This document shows positions 19,029 through 30,272 of a DNA stretch of 42,319 nucleotides, in pieces. Source of the DNA: Prolixibacteraceae bacterium (GTDB lineage: Bacteria > Bacteroidota > Bacteroidia > Bacteroidales > Prolixibacteraceae). The notes under the pieces were generated by a model. The model did not search any database. It was not told the DNA's origin and saw only the letters and a list, made by a program, of their open reading frames with translations. Each line of letters opens with the position of its first letter. Positions within the stretch are counted from its first letter, which is position 1. The stretch spans positions 1-42,319 of the forward strand of contig JANXYV010000018.1 in the NCBI GenBank assembly GCA_025355875.1, written 5' to 3'. The position numbers and the translations under genes were made by a program.

Positions 19029-19425
19029 ATGATTTCAAGAAGAATTCTGCTCGTATTATTATCCTTTATTTGGCTGACTTCGTGTAAAATAACCAATAGT
19101 ATAAGAACTATCCGGATAGAAATCATGAAACCTGTGGATTCATTCACTCCGGAGCACGTAAAATCGATCGCCATATTCAACCGTGACTCCAAGAGTCAAC
19201 CTGGTACTTCATACAATTGTGGTGTTAGTAATTTTATGGGTGATACAACTCTCAATAAGATTGCACTTTCGAATTGCTGTGTGGATGGCCTGACCCGTTT
19301 TCTTGAACAGGAAGAATACTTTCAGAAAGTAAATACAACACAGAGCCAGTTGCACCGATTACATCAGGGTTTTAACCTTAAGAAAGGATGAAATTGAAAT
19401 GCTGGGAAAGCAGATAAGAAATTAA
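19029..19425 (+). pseudogene. decayed fourth lipoprotein paralogue with internal deletion
   Basis: The ATG at 19029 opens a 120-codon frame with a lipoprotein signal (IWLTSC), the family's IRIEIMKP block, and a match to paralogue 3 up to YFQKV (paralogue 3: YFRKV, residues 125-129). From 19336 the next frame (+1) reads QHRASCTDY and then VLTLRKDEIEMLGKQIRN, stopping at 19425. This aligns with the last 29 residues of paralogue 3 (DHRAICQQY…ILALRKKEIERLEEQISD). About 210 codons of the middle are missing and the two ends are out of frame. The frame-0 product ends in unrelated residues at 19391. This is a broken gene rather than a small protein, although the truncated lipoprotein could still be made. 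Confidence 0.85.
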
Positions 19426-19437
19426 AACCTAAAGGCT

Positions 19438-20265
19438 CTATTTTTTGCCTGTTACTACTTGATTCTGGTAAATCACCGGACCCTTCTTTATCGAATATAC
19501 AATCAGGAAAATTCCGGTTAAAATAAACGGAATGCTCAGCCATTGCCCCATATCCAGGCTCATTCCTTTTTCGAAGGCTTCCTGAACTTCCTTGATAAAT
19601 TCAATACAAAAACGGGTTCCAAAAACAAGCACAAAGAATACTCCGGTCAGAAGACCCTGATAATCTTTGGCTTTTGTTTTCCAGTACATGTACCATAATA
19701 CTCCAAACGTGAACAGGTAACTCAGTGATTCATAGATCTGGGTTGGATGCTTCGCAACGGGTTCATGATTGCGTTCGAAAATAAAACCCCAAGGTAAAGT
19801 TGTTGGATTACCATATATTTCAGAATTCATCAGGTTTCCCAAACGAATTAATGCACCCACAAAAACCGAAGGAACTACTATCCGATCCAAAACCCAGAGC
19901 AAATTTCGTTTCGATACCTTTTTGCTGAAAATAATCATGGCAATGATAATCCCCAGAACGCCGCCATGACTGGCCAGTCCTCCTTGCCAAACATAAAGTA
20001 TTTCGATCGGATGCTGCGAATAGTAATCCCAGCCGTAGAATAAAACATGTCCCAATCGAGCGCCTACTACCGTTGCGACAATCAGGTAAATAAACAAACT
20101 TTCGAGCCATTTCAGGTCTTCATTTTCATGTTTGAACATCTTTTCGACCTGGTTATACCCAAAAAGAAAACCAACAGCAAACATTAGTCCGTACCAGCGA
20201 ACATGGATGGGTCCGAGTGAAAAAATTTCAGGGCTAACGTTCCAGTGTATAAATGAAAGAAGCAT
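19438..20265 (-). CDS. lgt: prolipoprotein diacylglyceryl transferase
   Basis: Integral inner-membrane enzyme that transfers diacylglycerol from phosphatidylglycerol to the lipobox Cys of prolipoproteins, the first step of lipoprotein maturation. I start it at the internal ATG at 20265 (MLLSFIHWNVSPEIF), giving 275 residues. The longer frame from 20316 would overlap the toxin gene and adds an unlikely N-terminus. The Lgt signature is clear (LIRLGNLMNSEIYGNPT), as are HVRWYGLMFAVGF, GGLASHGG and KHPTQIYESLSYL. Several hydrophobic segments fit the seven-helix topology. It may follow the toxin gene on the same transcript. Confidence 0.96.
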   Translation of the reverse strand: MLLSFIHWNVSPEIFSLGPIHVRWYGLMFAVGFLFGYNQVEKMFKHENEDLKWLESLFIYLIVATVVGARLGHVLFYGWDYYSQHPIEILYVWQGGLASHGGVLGIIIAMIIFSKKVSKRNLLWVLDRIVVPSVFVGALIRLGNLMNSEIYGNPTTLPWGFIFERNHEPVAKHPTQIYESLSYLFTFGVLWYMYWKTKAKDYQGLLTGVFFVLVFGTRFCIEFIKEVQEAFEKGMSLDMGQWLSIPFILTGIFLIVYSIKKGPVIYQNQVVTGKK

Positions 20266-20290
20266 CTCGTAGTATTTTATTTCAGCTTGT

Positions 20291-20566
20291 TTATTTGAAT
20301 AAATCAGAATGAGCACCTGTTCGAGTCAACCAAATTTGATTGTCATCAAACAGAAATTTCCAAATGATCAACCAGTCAGATTTTATATGGGCCTCCCAAT
20401 ATCCGGAATAATTTCCGGATAATTTATGTGGGGAATATGATAATGAAAGTGTTCCAGTTTCTTCAAGCATTAAAATTGCTTCTTTTATCAGCTCCATTTC
20501 ATAACCTCTTTTCTGAAGAATTTTAATGTCTTTCCTGAATTTGTTTGTGAAAACGAGTTGAAGCAT
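20291..20566 (-). CDS. YafQ-family mRNA interferase toxin
   Basis: A 91-residue RelE/ParE-superfamily toxin of the YafQ type, expected to cut mRNA on the ribosome. The residues known as catalytic or substrate-binding in E. coli YafQ have counterparts: H47 (PHKLSG), H60 and D64 (EAHIKSDW), H86 and F90 (GAHSDLF). The toxin therefore looks intact. The antitoxin gene ends 36 bases upstream. The gene ends 25 bases before the chosen lgt start, so read-through into lgt is possible. Confidence 0.88.
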   Translation of the reverse strand: MLQLVFTNKFRKDIKILQKRGYEMELIKEAILMLEETGTLSLSYSPHKLSGNYSGYWEAHIKSDWLIIWKFLFDDNQIWLTRTGAHSDLFK

Positions 20567-20602
20567 AATCCAGGCAAGTTAATGTAATAAGCAATTCTTT
20601 AG

Positions 20603-20806
20603 TTAAATTATAAGCTTAGTAAACAATTCTTTTGAGTCCCCGGCTGTAGTTCCTTTTTTACGCTCAACATCCTCGATTGCTTTTCGGGTTTCAAAATTAG
20701 GTATAGATTCTTCAACAAGCTGTGTATCAACATTCATCTTTTTCAAAAGACGATGAAGAAGATTTTCTTCCGCCTTATTTTTTGGTCTGATTACTATCGT
20801 GGTCAT
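20603..20806 (-). CDS. antitoxin partner of the YafQ-type toxin
   Basis: A small protein preceding the toxin in antitoxin-toxin order. I start it at the ATG at 20806 (MTTIVIRPKNKAEENL), giving 67 residues. A -7-like element overlaps the alternative TTG start at 20827, so that start would lie outside the mRNA. The N-terminal TTIVIRP strand followed by a helix resembles a dimerising DNA-binding antitoxin domain. The charged C-terminal half (ETRKAIEDVERKKG) would wrap the toxin. It is not recognisably RelB/DinJ, and the assignment rests mainly on position. Confidence 0.75.
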   Translation of the reverse strand: MTTIVIRPKNKAEENLLHRLLKKMNVDTQLVEESIPNFETRKAIEDVERKKGTTAGDSKELFTKLII

Positions 20807-20824
20807 AGTTGAATTATTTTGATT

Positions 20825-20832
20825 CAAAGATA
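20825..20832 (-). promoter_or_regulatory. candidate -7 element of the toxin-antitoxin operon
   Basis: Reads TATCTTTG on the minus strand, 19 bases before the antitoxin ATG at 20806. It fits TAnnTTTG, but no clear -33 element is present. It sits in the 35-bp gap between secA and the antitoxin frame. Confidence 0.4.
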
Positions 20833-20861
20833 TAAAATTGCCAACTAAAAATCTGGCACTT

Positions 20862-24188
<3,327 letters not shown>

Positions 24189-24222
24189 TATCTAGTTTTT
24201 AAATGATCAAAAATTGAAGTCA

Positions 24223-24230
24223 CAAATGTA
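24223..24230 (-). promoter_or_regulatory. candidate secA promoter -7 element
   Basis: Reads TACATTTG on the minus strand and matches TAnnTTTG. It predicts a leader of roughly 25-30 nt before the secA ATG at 24188. The -33 region is T-rich rather than a clear TTTG. Confidence 0.5.
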
Positions 24231-24448
24231 GTTATAATGTTTAAAACTGGAATTGGTTTTTACGATTATCGTGCCAGCGGTTAAAACGATGAAAGACCGG
24301 TCAGAATTGCCTTTGTTGCACAAACAACTGACAATAAATCAGTAAAAGTCCATTTGGGAACTATTGAAGAATGCCATTTCTGGCAGGAAACAGCTCTATA
24401 TCCTGAATTTATGGACTATATTTGATCAATAACTCTAAATTGATCCAC

Positions 24449-24970
24449 ATGGAAATTAGTAAACTCATTGCCAACAGGTATTCGGTCCGGTCATATACCA
24501 GTCAACTGGTTGAACAAAGCCAGATTCTGGAAATTCTGGAAGCTGCCCGATTGGCCCCATCGGCATGTAATTACCAGCCATGGTATTTTGTGGTCCTGAC
24601 CGAAGCTGAAAATCTGAACGATTTCCATGAGGTTTATCCGCGAAATTGGTTCCGGGAAGCTCCGGTCTGCATCGTAATCTGTTCCGACCATTCACAATCA
24701 TGGAAACGGAAACCGGACGGAAAGGATTTTGCCGATGTGGATGTGGCCATTGCCATCGACCATTTGGTATTGAAAGCTACAGAACTAGGATTGGGAACTT
24801 GCTGGATTTGTAATTTCGATGTCCTTCTGGCCCGAAAAAAACTGCAATTACCGGCTCACATCGAGCCTGTGGCCATTGTTCCAATCGGATATACGAACTC
24901 AGTGGCACCTGTAAAGACCAGGAAATCCCTTTCAGAAATAGTTCGTTGGGAGAAATTTACAGGCCTTTAA
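24449..24970 (+). CDS. nitroreductase-family protein
   Basis: FMN-dependent NAD(P)H oxidoreductase of the nitroreductase superfamily. From the ATG at 24449 it has 173 residues (MEISKLIANRYSVRSY). A TTG at 24422 would add nine residues and overlaps a TATATTTG promoter-like element (24417-24424), which argues for the ATG. The FMN-binding N-terminal block RYSVRSYTSQLVEQSQILEILEAARLAPSACNYQP is typical, as is the later GLGTCWICNF region. The substrate is unknown. Its 3' end overlaps the convergent aminotransferase gene by 14 bases. Confidence 0.9.
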   Translation: MEISKLIANRYSVRSYTSQLVEQSQILEILEAARLAPSACNYQPWYFVVLTEAENLNDFHEVYPRNWFREAPVCIVICSDHSQSWKRKPDGKDFADVDVAIAIDHLVLKATELGLGTCWICNFDVLLARKKLQLPAHIEPVAIVPIGYTNSVAPVKTRKSLSEIVRWEKFTGL

Positions 24971-26105
24971 ACTCTTTGATATATTTCTCCAACCGGTTCA
25001 GACCTTCCATGATGTTTTCGAGCGAATTGGCATACGAAAAACGGAGGTATCCTTCACCGTTTTCGCCAAAGTCGATACCCGGAGTTATGCCAAGATGAGC
25101 CTTTTCAAGAATATCAAACGCCAGTTTGTACGAATCAGAAGAAAGGTGACGGGCATCCACGAAAATATAAAATGCCCCGGTTGGTTCAACAGTGATGCGG
25201 AAACCTAATTCGCGAAGACGACTGATCATGTATTTCCGACGCTCGTTATAGATGTTTTTCATGTTTTCAACATCGGAATCAGCCTCGCGCAAGGCTGCTA
25301 TTCCTGCCCGCTGGGCAACCGAACTTGCACAAATGAACAGGTTTTGCTGAAGTTTTTGCATTGGACGAACAAACTCTTCAGGAGCAATTACATAGCCCAA
25401 CCTCAGACCGGTCATGGCATACAACTTTGAAAATCCATTCAATACAAATGCATTACTGGTGTATTCAAGAATCGAATGGGCCCGTTCCCCATATACCAGA
25501 CCATGATAAATTTCGTCAGAAATAATAGGTGGAGAAAATCCGGCAATCGACTGCAGAGTTTCGGGCGAAAGTAAATTTCCGGTCGGGTTCATCGGACTAT
25601 TGATCATGATTGCTTTGGAGCGTTCAGTAATGGCCTTACAGATATTTTCGGGCCGGTACTGAAATCCATCTTCCTCGTAAACCGGCACTTTGACCATTTT
25701 CGCTCCGGAAAGGCTGATAAAATTCGGATAGCACGCATAACCGGGATCGGAAAGGATAATTTCATCGCCGGGATTACAAAGTGCATACAAAACCATCAGG
25801 ATTGCCGGTGAAGTTCCTGAAGTTACAAGGATCTGATCAGGAGAAATACGAACCTTGTAATTCTTCAGGTAGCTTTTGCAGATTTCCTCTCTCAGTTCCG
25901 GATCACCTAAACTATGCGTATAATGAGTCCGGCCTTGTTTCATCGCCTCCTCGGTTGCCTTTTTAACACAGGATGGAACATCAAAATCGGGTTCGCCAAC
26001 TTCGAGGTGAATGATGTTGACCCCCTTCTTTTCCAATACCGACGCCCTTTCCAGAACTTCCATGACAATAAAAGGGCTTATATTTTTCGCTTTTTCTGAA
26101 ATCAT
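24957..26105 (-). CDS. PLP-dependent aminotransferase, class I/II
   Basis: A fold-type I aminotransferase of 382 residues, related to aspartate/aromatic aminotransferases. Landmarks are EVGEPDFDVP, HYTHSLGDPELREEI, TSGTSPAILM, the NSPMNPTG motif, ISDEIYHGLVYG and the PLP-lysine region LNGFSKLYAMTGLRLGY (K227). The C-terminal part FRITVEPTGAFYIFVDAR…LRFSYANSLENI carries the carboxylate-binding Arg. Its amino-acid specificity cannot be read from sequence. It is monocistronic and convergent with the nitroreductase gene. Confidence 0.92.
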   Translation of the reverse strand: MISEKAKNISPFIVMEVLERASVLEKKGVNIIHLEVGEPDFDVPSCVKKATEEAMKQGRTHYTHSLGDPELREEICKSYLKNYKVRISPDQILVTSGTSPAILMVLYALCNPGDEIILSDPGYACYPNFISLSGAKMVKVPVYEEDGFQYRPENICKAITERSKAIMINSPMNPTGNLLSPETLQSIAGFSPPIISDEIYHGLVYGERAHSILEYTSNAFVLNGFSKLYAMTGLRLGYVIAPEEFVRPMQKLQQNLFICASSVAQRAGIAALREADSDVENMKNIYNERRKYMISRLRELGFRITVEPTGAFYIFVDARHLSSDSYKLAFDILEKAHLGITPGIDFGENGEGYLRFSYANSLENIMEGLNRLEKYIKEFKGL

Positions 26106-26246
26106 TTTGGTTTTTTATTTGGGAGTTCGAAAGTAATCAGAAAATCGCAATGGTGGCAACACACAAAAATATATTGTTCGAATTATGTTTTAAAAATGAA
26201 ATCTATTAATTTTACTGACTCTTGTGAAAATTTTAAGGAGCGCTGC

Positions 26247-27032
26247 ATGAAAAGGGCTTTATTCATTTGTGTTTTAGCTGTTTTGACGATTCAGCAGGCA
26301 TTTCCTCAAAAGAATGCCAAACCAATTATTTCGGCTCGTAATTTTAGCAGTTCATCCGAACTCTGGGAATCCATCGGGCTGGGAATCCTGAACTACCAGG
26401 CCGATGTCATGTACATTTACGGAAAACTTTATGTAACTCCCTCAATGCCTGACAGCGCCAACCACAAGTTGCCAACTCTTACCGAAGCTTACCTTTACCC
26501 GCTTTACAGTCAATTTAAGAAGAATAATGGTGAAATTCTACCTGGCTACTTAGGAGATATCTATCTGATCCTGGATTTCAGCGCGCAGCCTGTTCAGATA
26601 TACAAACAACTTGCGGCAGAGATGCGGCCTTTCTCAGATATGCTCACTTATCCTGAACATCAGGGAAAACTACGGATTCTGATTAAAGACAAAAACCAAC
26701 TCGACAAGATTGACGGGATTAAACCCAGTTTCCTGGGACTGGTAGGCCAATTGACAGATCTGGACAAAGATACGGATTCGGAGAAAATGCCTTTGATTGA
26801 GGTCGCTTTCAGCGAAATAACCTGCTGGAAAGGTTCCGGAAACATACCGTTTGAAGACTTTGTGAAAATCAAGGATCTGGTTACGAAAATACACGCCCAG
26901 AAAAAGAAGATCATTCTTTCAAACTGTCCGGTAAATAAAACAGTAGCTGAGTTGATCCAAACTTCAAAAGCCGATTTCATCAACACTCAGGAAGCCAATC
27001 AGATGGCCGGATTCTTTGAGGCAACCAAATAA
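26247..27032 (+). CDS. GDPD/PI-PLC-like secreted protein with a degenerate active site
   Basis: I start it at the ATG at 26247, where AAGGAG lies six bases upstream and the product begins with a signal peptide (MKRALFICVLAVLTIQQAFP), giving 261 residues. The longer frame from 26196 lacks these signs. The body resembles the TIM-barrel family related to GDPD and AIM6: TLTEAYLYPL, a YLILDFSAQP strand, a MRPFSDMLTY-type segment, LTDLDKDTDSEKMPLIEV and INTQEANQMAGFF. Where active members carry HxHND, an EAD motif and a VxHDL motif, this protein has ISARNF, QADV and VTPSM. The catalytic His and metal ligands seem to be gone. It is probably a secreted or periplasmic non-enzymatic relative; its function is unknown. 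Confidence 0.7.
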   Translation: MKRALFICVLAVLTIQQAFPQKNAKPIISARNFSSSSELWESIGLGILNYQADVMYIYGKLYVTPSMPDSANHKLPTLTEAYLYPLYSQFKKNNGEILPGYLGDIYLILDFSAQPVQIYKQLAAEMRPFSDMLTYPEHQGKLRILIKDKNQLDKIDGIKPSFLGLVGQLTDLDKDTDSEKMPLIEVAFSEITCWKGSGNIPFEDFVKIKDLVTKIHAQKKKIILSNCPVNKTVAELIQTSKADFINTQEANQMAGFFEATK

Positions 27033-27060
27033 TAGCAGGAGTTAAAAAGTGATCAGTGTT

Positions 27061-27114
27061 CAATCTCAATCTCAGTTTGAACTACCACTCAGCCATTCAG
27101 CCATTTAACCATTT
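27061..27114. repeat. short degenerate tandem repeats between convergent genes
   Basis: CAATCT occurs twice at 27061-27072. CAGCCATT occurs twice at 27090-27105, followed by the variant TAACCATT. The repeats fill the 84-bp gap between two convergent 3' ends. They may be slippage products; no function is evident. Confidence 0.5.
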
Positions 27115-27116
27115 AT

Positions 27117-29312
27117 TTAAGGAATATAGGCCACTTTTCCAACAATTGTATGACCGCCGGCCGAAAGATTGACCAGATAAATTCCAGGCCGTTGACCTTC
27201 AAAATTCAGTAGCAGATTGTTTGATCCGTTTGTAGATATCCGGATGTTTTGCTTTTTGCCAAGCAAATCGTAAACTGCAACTTCATCTTCACAATCAATG
27301 GAAAATACCGTTTTAACTGATAATAAGGAAGTTCCTGACATCGGATTCGGGAAAAATTTCGCCTCAGGTAAATCGGTTTTGAAATCTTGTAATCCATTCG
27401 GATCATCAATATTGCAGGCAATCAATTCAGTAAGCAAGGCAGAACCATTGCCAGTCAGGTTATGTGCATTATAGGTGCTCCATCCATTTTGATCCTTCAG
27501 ATAAAAACTATTCGTGACATCCGATTTTCGGTTTGCCAGGTATACTGCCAGAGTATCACCCGATTGCAGTTGTGAAATGTTGTAGGTAACGAAAAAATTT
27601 CCAACTGTTTTTACCGGGCTCTTAAACGAAAGGTAATTCATTGCATCGGGGTAGAACTTGTTGATTGGGAAACTCTCGGTGTACAGCAAAGTTTCCGGAC
27701 TATTTTTACCGCTGTATACCTTAATGTCGATGTTAGAGTTTGTAGAGCTTACTTTAAGCTTGGCGATACCCAATGAGACACCCTGTATTTCGCAATTTCT
27801 CGAAAATTTGTATTGCTCTGCAAACTCGATAAAACCGGCGCTGTTTGTGCCGCTCCAGTAGCCCTTTTTAGTCAGACCGTTCACAATCTGAACAACTGCT
27901 TGTGTATCTGTATTCATAAAATTTGTTGAGGGCTTGCAGAGCGTTTTTCCTGATCCGGAATACATCCCCGCTAATTTTACAACATTCGAATTTAACGGAT
28001 CGAGCCAGTATTTCAACTGTTGGTTTCTGGCAGAATAATGGTCCCAACTCAACGCAAATTTTTCATAATAGTCATTCTTACGGACGGTACAGTTAGCCGA
28101 TCCCCCGGTAAGAGAGCCAACTATTTCCTTGTTTTGGTCGAACAGGCCACCTCCGGATGATCCATCTTCAGTAACGCCATATTCCCAGGTCAGAATATTC
28201 CAATGTCCATTTTTCAAGTAAGCAGAACTAAACGTTTTGGTTATCGCCGGGTCAAGATCGATCGAAATCTTTTTAATATCGCCTAGCGGATGGTGAATGG
28301 ATACTGACGAAGTTGGAGGAAGGTTGACCCGGTTCCAGCCTGCCAGGTAAGTGCGGTAGTTATATGGAGGAATGGTGTTTAGCCGGACCAGAACGAAATC
28401 AAGACTATCCGAACTTGCTTTCAGGGAACTTCCTGACAAAGAATGGCTTACATCTCCATCGATGGAAGGACTGTTATAGTATGAACAGTATGGTGCTTCA
28501 TAGTTAAATAAAAAAATAGAAGACTGTGCTTTGGATTCAGTATTGATGCAGTGATTGGCAGTCAGAATATACGGGGAATTATCCATCGCCGTATTGTTAA
28601 CCATGGTTCCAGAACAGATTTCAGCACCTGCAATGATTATGCGGCAAACAGCATCCCGGATTTCCTCCGAGCCATTTGCCACATCACAATTAATATTGAC
28701 ATTGCAGGCGCCGGAAACTCCAAGGGGCCGGTGATCATTGTAAGTGATACCCAGAAAATCGTGGGAAATTTGGGTGATCAGAAATTCACCGGGGAAAGAA
28801 GCATTGACAGGCTCTTCATATTGCACAAGTAACTCGTCTCCTCCAACAGGTTCAATTGCAAGCACCTGGCTATCAGAATTATTGGCCGAAGTGTAAGCAC
28901 CCTTAATTTCACCTGTTTTTGTGCTAACCAAGAATAACCGTGCATGGTCGGGTAATCTAAAATGTTCAAGAATAAGGTTAATTGAATATGCTCCTGATGA
29001 TCTGATAAACAGTTGCCAAACATTAACTTCAGTGGTGTTGTACCATTTCCCGGAATTCTTTACTGAAAGCGATACCGGAAAGGAATAGGCAAACCTGATT
29101 TTTTTTAGTTGACTTTCTTCAGTCTGATTGTATTTCGAACGCATGGACTGATTGTCAACAGCCGGCATGACGATCCGGTCATCATAAGGCATAGCGGATT
29201 TTAACTTTTGAATTTGAATCGGAATGCCACCTTCAGAAATCTGCCCAAACACTGAAGCAGTGAATAGTATGGAAAGTATGAAGGTAACCGTATACGTCTT
29301 TCTGTAGCTCAT
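27117..29312 (-). CDS. secreted trypsin-like (Lys-C type) protease with T9SS sorting domain
   Basis: A 731-residue exported protease. A signal peptide (about 1-23) and a propeptide-like N-terminal region are followed by a chymotrypsin-fold domain (about 200-440). Its triad is H254 (ILTANHCIN), D305 (SLDFVLVRL) and S386 (EDGSSGGGLF), and it is Cys-rich like lysyl endopeptidases. Residues about 460-640 form a beta-rich region. The last 85 or so residues (AKFFPNPMSG…VYDLLGKK…GIYLVNL) are a type A T9SS C-terminal sorting domain, so export through the type IX system and surface anchoring or release are expected. Lys specificity is an inference from family resemblance. Confidence 0.92.
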   Translation of the reverse strand: MSYRKTYTVTFILSILFTASVFGQISEGGIPIQIQKLKSAMPYDDRIVMPAVDNQSMRSKYNQTEESQLKKIRFAYSFPVSLSVKNSGKWYNTTEVNVWQLFIRSSGAYSINLILEHFRLPDHARLFLVSTKTGEIKGAYTSANNSDSQVLAIEPVGGDELLVQYEEPVNASFPGEFLITQISHDFLGITYNDHRPLGVSGACNVNINCDVANGSEEIRDAVCRIIIAGAEICSGTMVNNTAMDNSPYILTANHCINTESKAQSSIFLFNYEAPYCSYYNSPSIDGDVSHSLSGSSLKASSDSLDFVLVRLNTIPPYNYRTYLAGWNRVNLPPTSSVSIHHPLGDIKKISIDLDPAITKTFSSAYLKNGHWNILTWEYGVTEDGSSGGGLFDQNKEIVGSLTGGSANCTVRKNDYYEKFALSWDHYSARNQQLKYWLDPLNSNVVKLAGMYSGSGKTLCKPSTNFMNTDTQAVVQIVNGLTKKGYWSGTNSAGFIEFAEQYKFSRNCEIQGVSLGIAKLKVSSTNSNIDIKVYSGKNSPETLLYTESFPINKFYPDAMNYLSFKSPVKTVGNFFVTYNISQLQSGDTLAVYLANRKSDVTNSFYLKDQNGWSTYNAHNLTGNGSALLTELIACNIDDPNGLQDFKTDLPEAKFFPNPMSGTSLLSVKTVFSIDCEDEVAVYDLLGKKQNIRISTNGSNNLLLNFEGQRPGIYLVNLSAGGHTIVGKVAYIP

Positions 29313-29332
29313 ATCCTGAAATCAGTCAGCAC

Positions 29333-29340
29333 CAAAAATA
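29333..29340 (-). promoter_or_regulatory. candidate -7 element of the T9SS protease gene
   Basis: Reads TATTTTTG on the minus strand, 21 bases before the ATG at 29312, so the predicted leader is short. No clear -33 element is present. Confidence 0.35.
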
Positions 29341-29435
29341 GATAAATTTATTTAACTCAGGTCATGTCAACAATTACAACTATTTTTGATTTCCAAGTTT
29401 GATGGAAATAATTCTGAAGCAGCGACTCTAGAACC

Positions 29436-30092
29436 ATGAAGTATATTGACATTCACACTCATACAATAAATGGAAGCGAAAATATTCAGATCCTGAATGT
29501 TTTTGCCCAGGCTCTGCCGGAAGCCGATTTAGCTAATCTATATTCAGCTGGTTTGCACCCTTGGCATATTGAAATGATTAACCAGGACAAATGTTTCCGG
29601 GCAATTGAGCGGTCTGCCGGATTAAGAAACATGAAGGCAGTTGGCGAATGCGGTCTAGACCGATCGATTATGACAGACTTTGCACTTCAGAAGAAGTGTT
29701 TTAAAAAGCAAATTGAAATATCAGAGCAGCATTCTAAACCTTTGATTATTCATTGTGTACGTGCATATTACGATCTGATAAGACTTAAAAATGAAACAAA
29801 ATCAGAGTTGCCCTGGATCATTCATGGTTATTTTGGAAACAAGACAATAACTCAGGCCCTGATTAATCATGGGTTCTGGTTTTCGGTCGGAGAATCCATG
29901 TTAAATGAAATCCCAAAGCATGAAATATTAAAAATAATACCGCCTGAACGCCTGTTTCTTGAAACTGATGACCGTGATATTTCAATTGAAAAAATATATT
30001 CGGTGGCTGCAGTAATTCTGAAAATCGACGAAGAACAGCTAGCAGAAGCGATTTACAACAATTTCATCCGTCTTTTCGGAAATGAAAAATGA
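29436..30092 (+). CDS. TatD-family metal-dependent hydrolase
   Basis: A 218-residue amidohydrolase-superfamily protein of the TatD DNase type. The metal-binding motifs appear in order: YIDIHTHT (HxH), VGECGLD (Glu), IIHCVRAYYDL (His), IHGYFGN (His) and FLETDDRD (Asp). It is shorter than E. coli TatD (about 260), because loops in the first half are short, as in many Bacteroidota homologues. TATTTTTG (29381-29388) is a plausible -7 element. The methionine operon begins about 30 bases after its stop codon, under its own promoter-like element. Confidence 0.9.
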   Translation: MKYIDIHTHTINGSENIQILNVFAQALPEADLANLYSAGLHPWHIEMINQDKCFRAIERSAGLRNMKAVGECGLDRSIMTDFALQKKCFKKQIEISEQHSKPLIIHCVRAYYDLIRLKNETKSELPWIIHGYFGNKTITQALINHGFWFSVGESMLNEIPKHEILKIIPPERLFLETDDRDISIEKIYSVAAVILKIDEEQLAEAIYNNFIRLFGNEK

Positions 30093-30120
30093 AAAAATTT
30101 TAAACAATTTTGGCGAAACA

Positions 30121-30150
30121 TTGTCTATTTTGAAAAACTGACTATGTTTG
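30121..30150 (+). promoter_or_regulatory. promoter of the methionine leader and operon
   Basis: TTG at 30121-30123, a 19-bp spacer and TATGTTTG at 30143-30150 match the Bacteroidota promoter pattern (TTG/TTTG, about 19 bp, TAnnTTTG). Transcription would begin near 30157, about 20 nt before the leader-peptide ATG. This is the best-formed promoter seen in the window. Confidence 0.65.
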
Positions 30151-30176
30151 TATTCGAATCTGTACCATTTTCAACA

Positions 30177-30272
30177 ATGAATCATTACTCAAAAAATAGC
30201 CCATTTCCAATTTTCCTTTCTTCAGGGAGCGGTGATTCTATGATGTCCATGATGTATATGATAATGCGCTAG
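30177..30272 (+). CDS. Met-rich leader peptide of the methionine operon
   Basis: An ATG at 30177 opens a 31-codon frame ending at TAG (30270-30272). Its last ten residues are MMSMMYMIMR, six of them Met, including two adjacent pairs; the middle of the peptide reads FLSSGSGDS. It sits between a good promoter and the aspartokinase gene, and its stop codon overlaps the 5' arm of a long RNA stem. This is the layout of amino-acid attenuators such as thrL, hisL and trpL: scarcity of the end-product amino acid stalls the ribosome on the regulatory codons and changes downstream RNA folding. That the peptide senses Met-tRNA is inference, but Met-rich codons in front of Met biosynthesis genes fit it well. 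Confidence 0.75.
   Translation: MNHYSKNSPFPIFLSSGSGDSMMSMMYMIMR

Noticed and set aside
19029-19391. A genuine small 120-aa lipoprotein
   Set aside because: The shifted-frame match to the last 29 residues of paralogue 3 right after the N-terminal match shows a deleted full-length gene.
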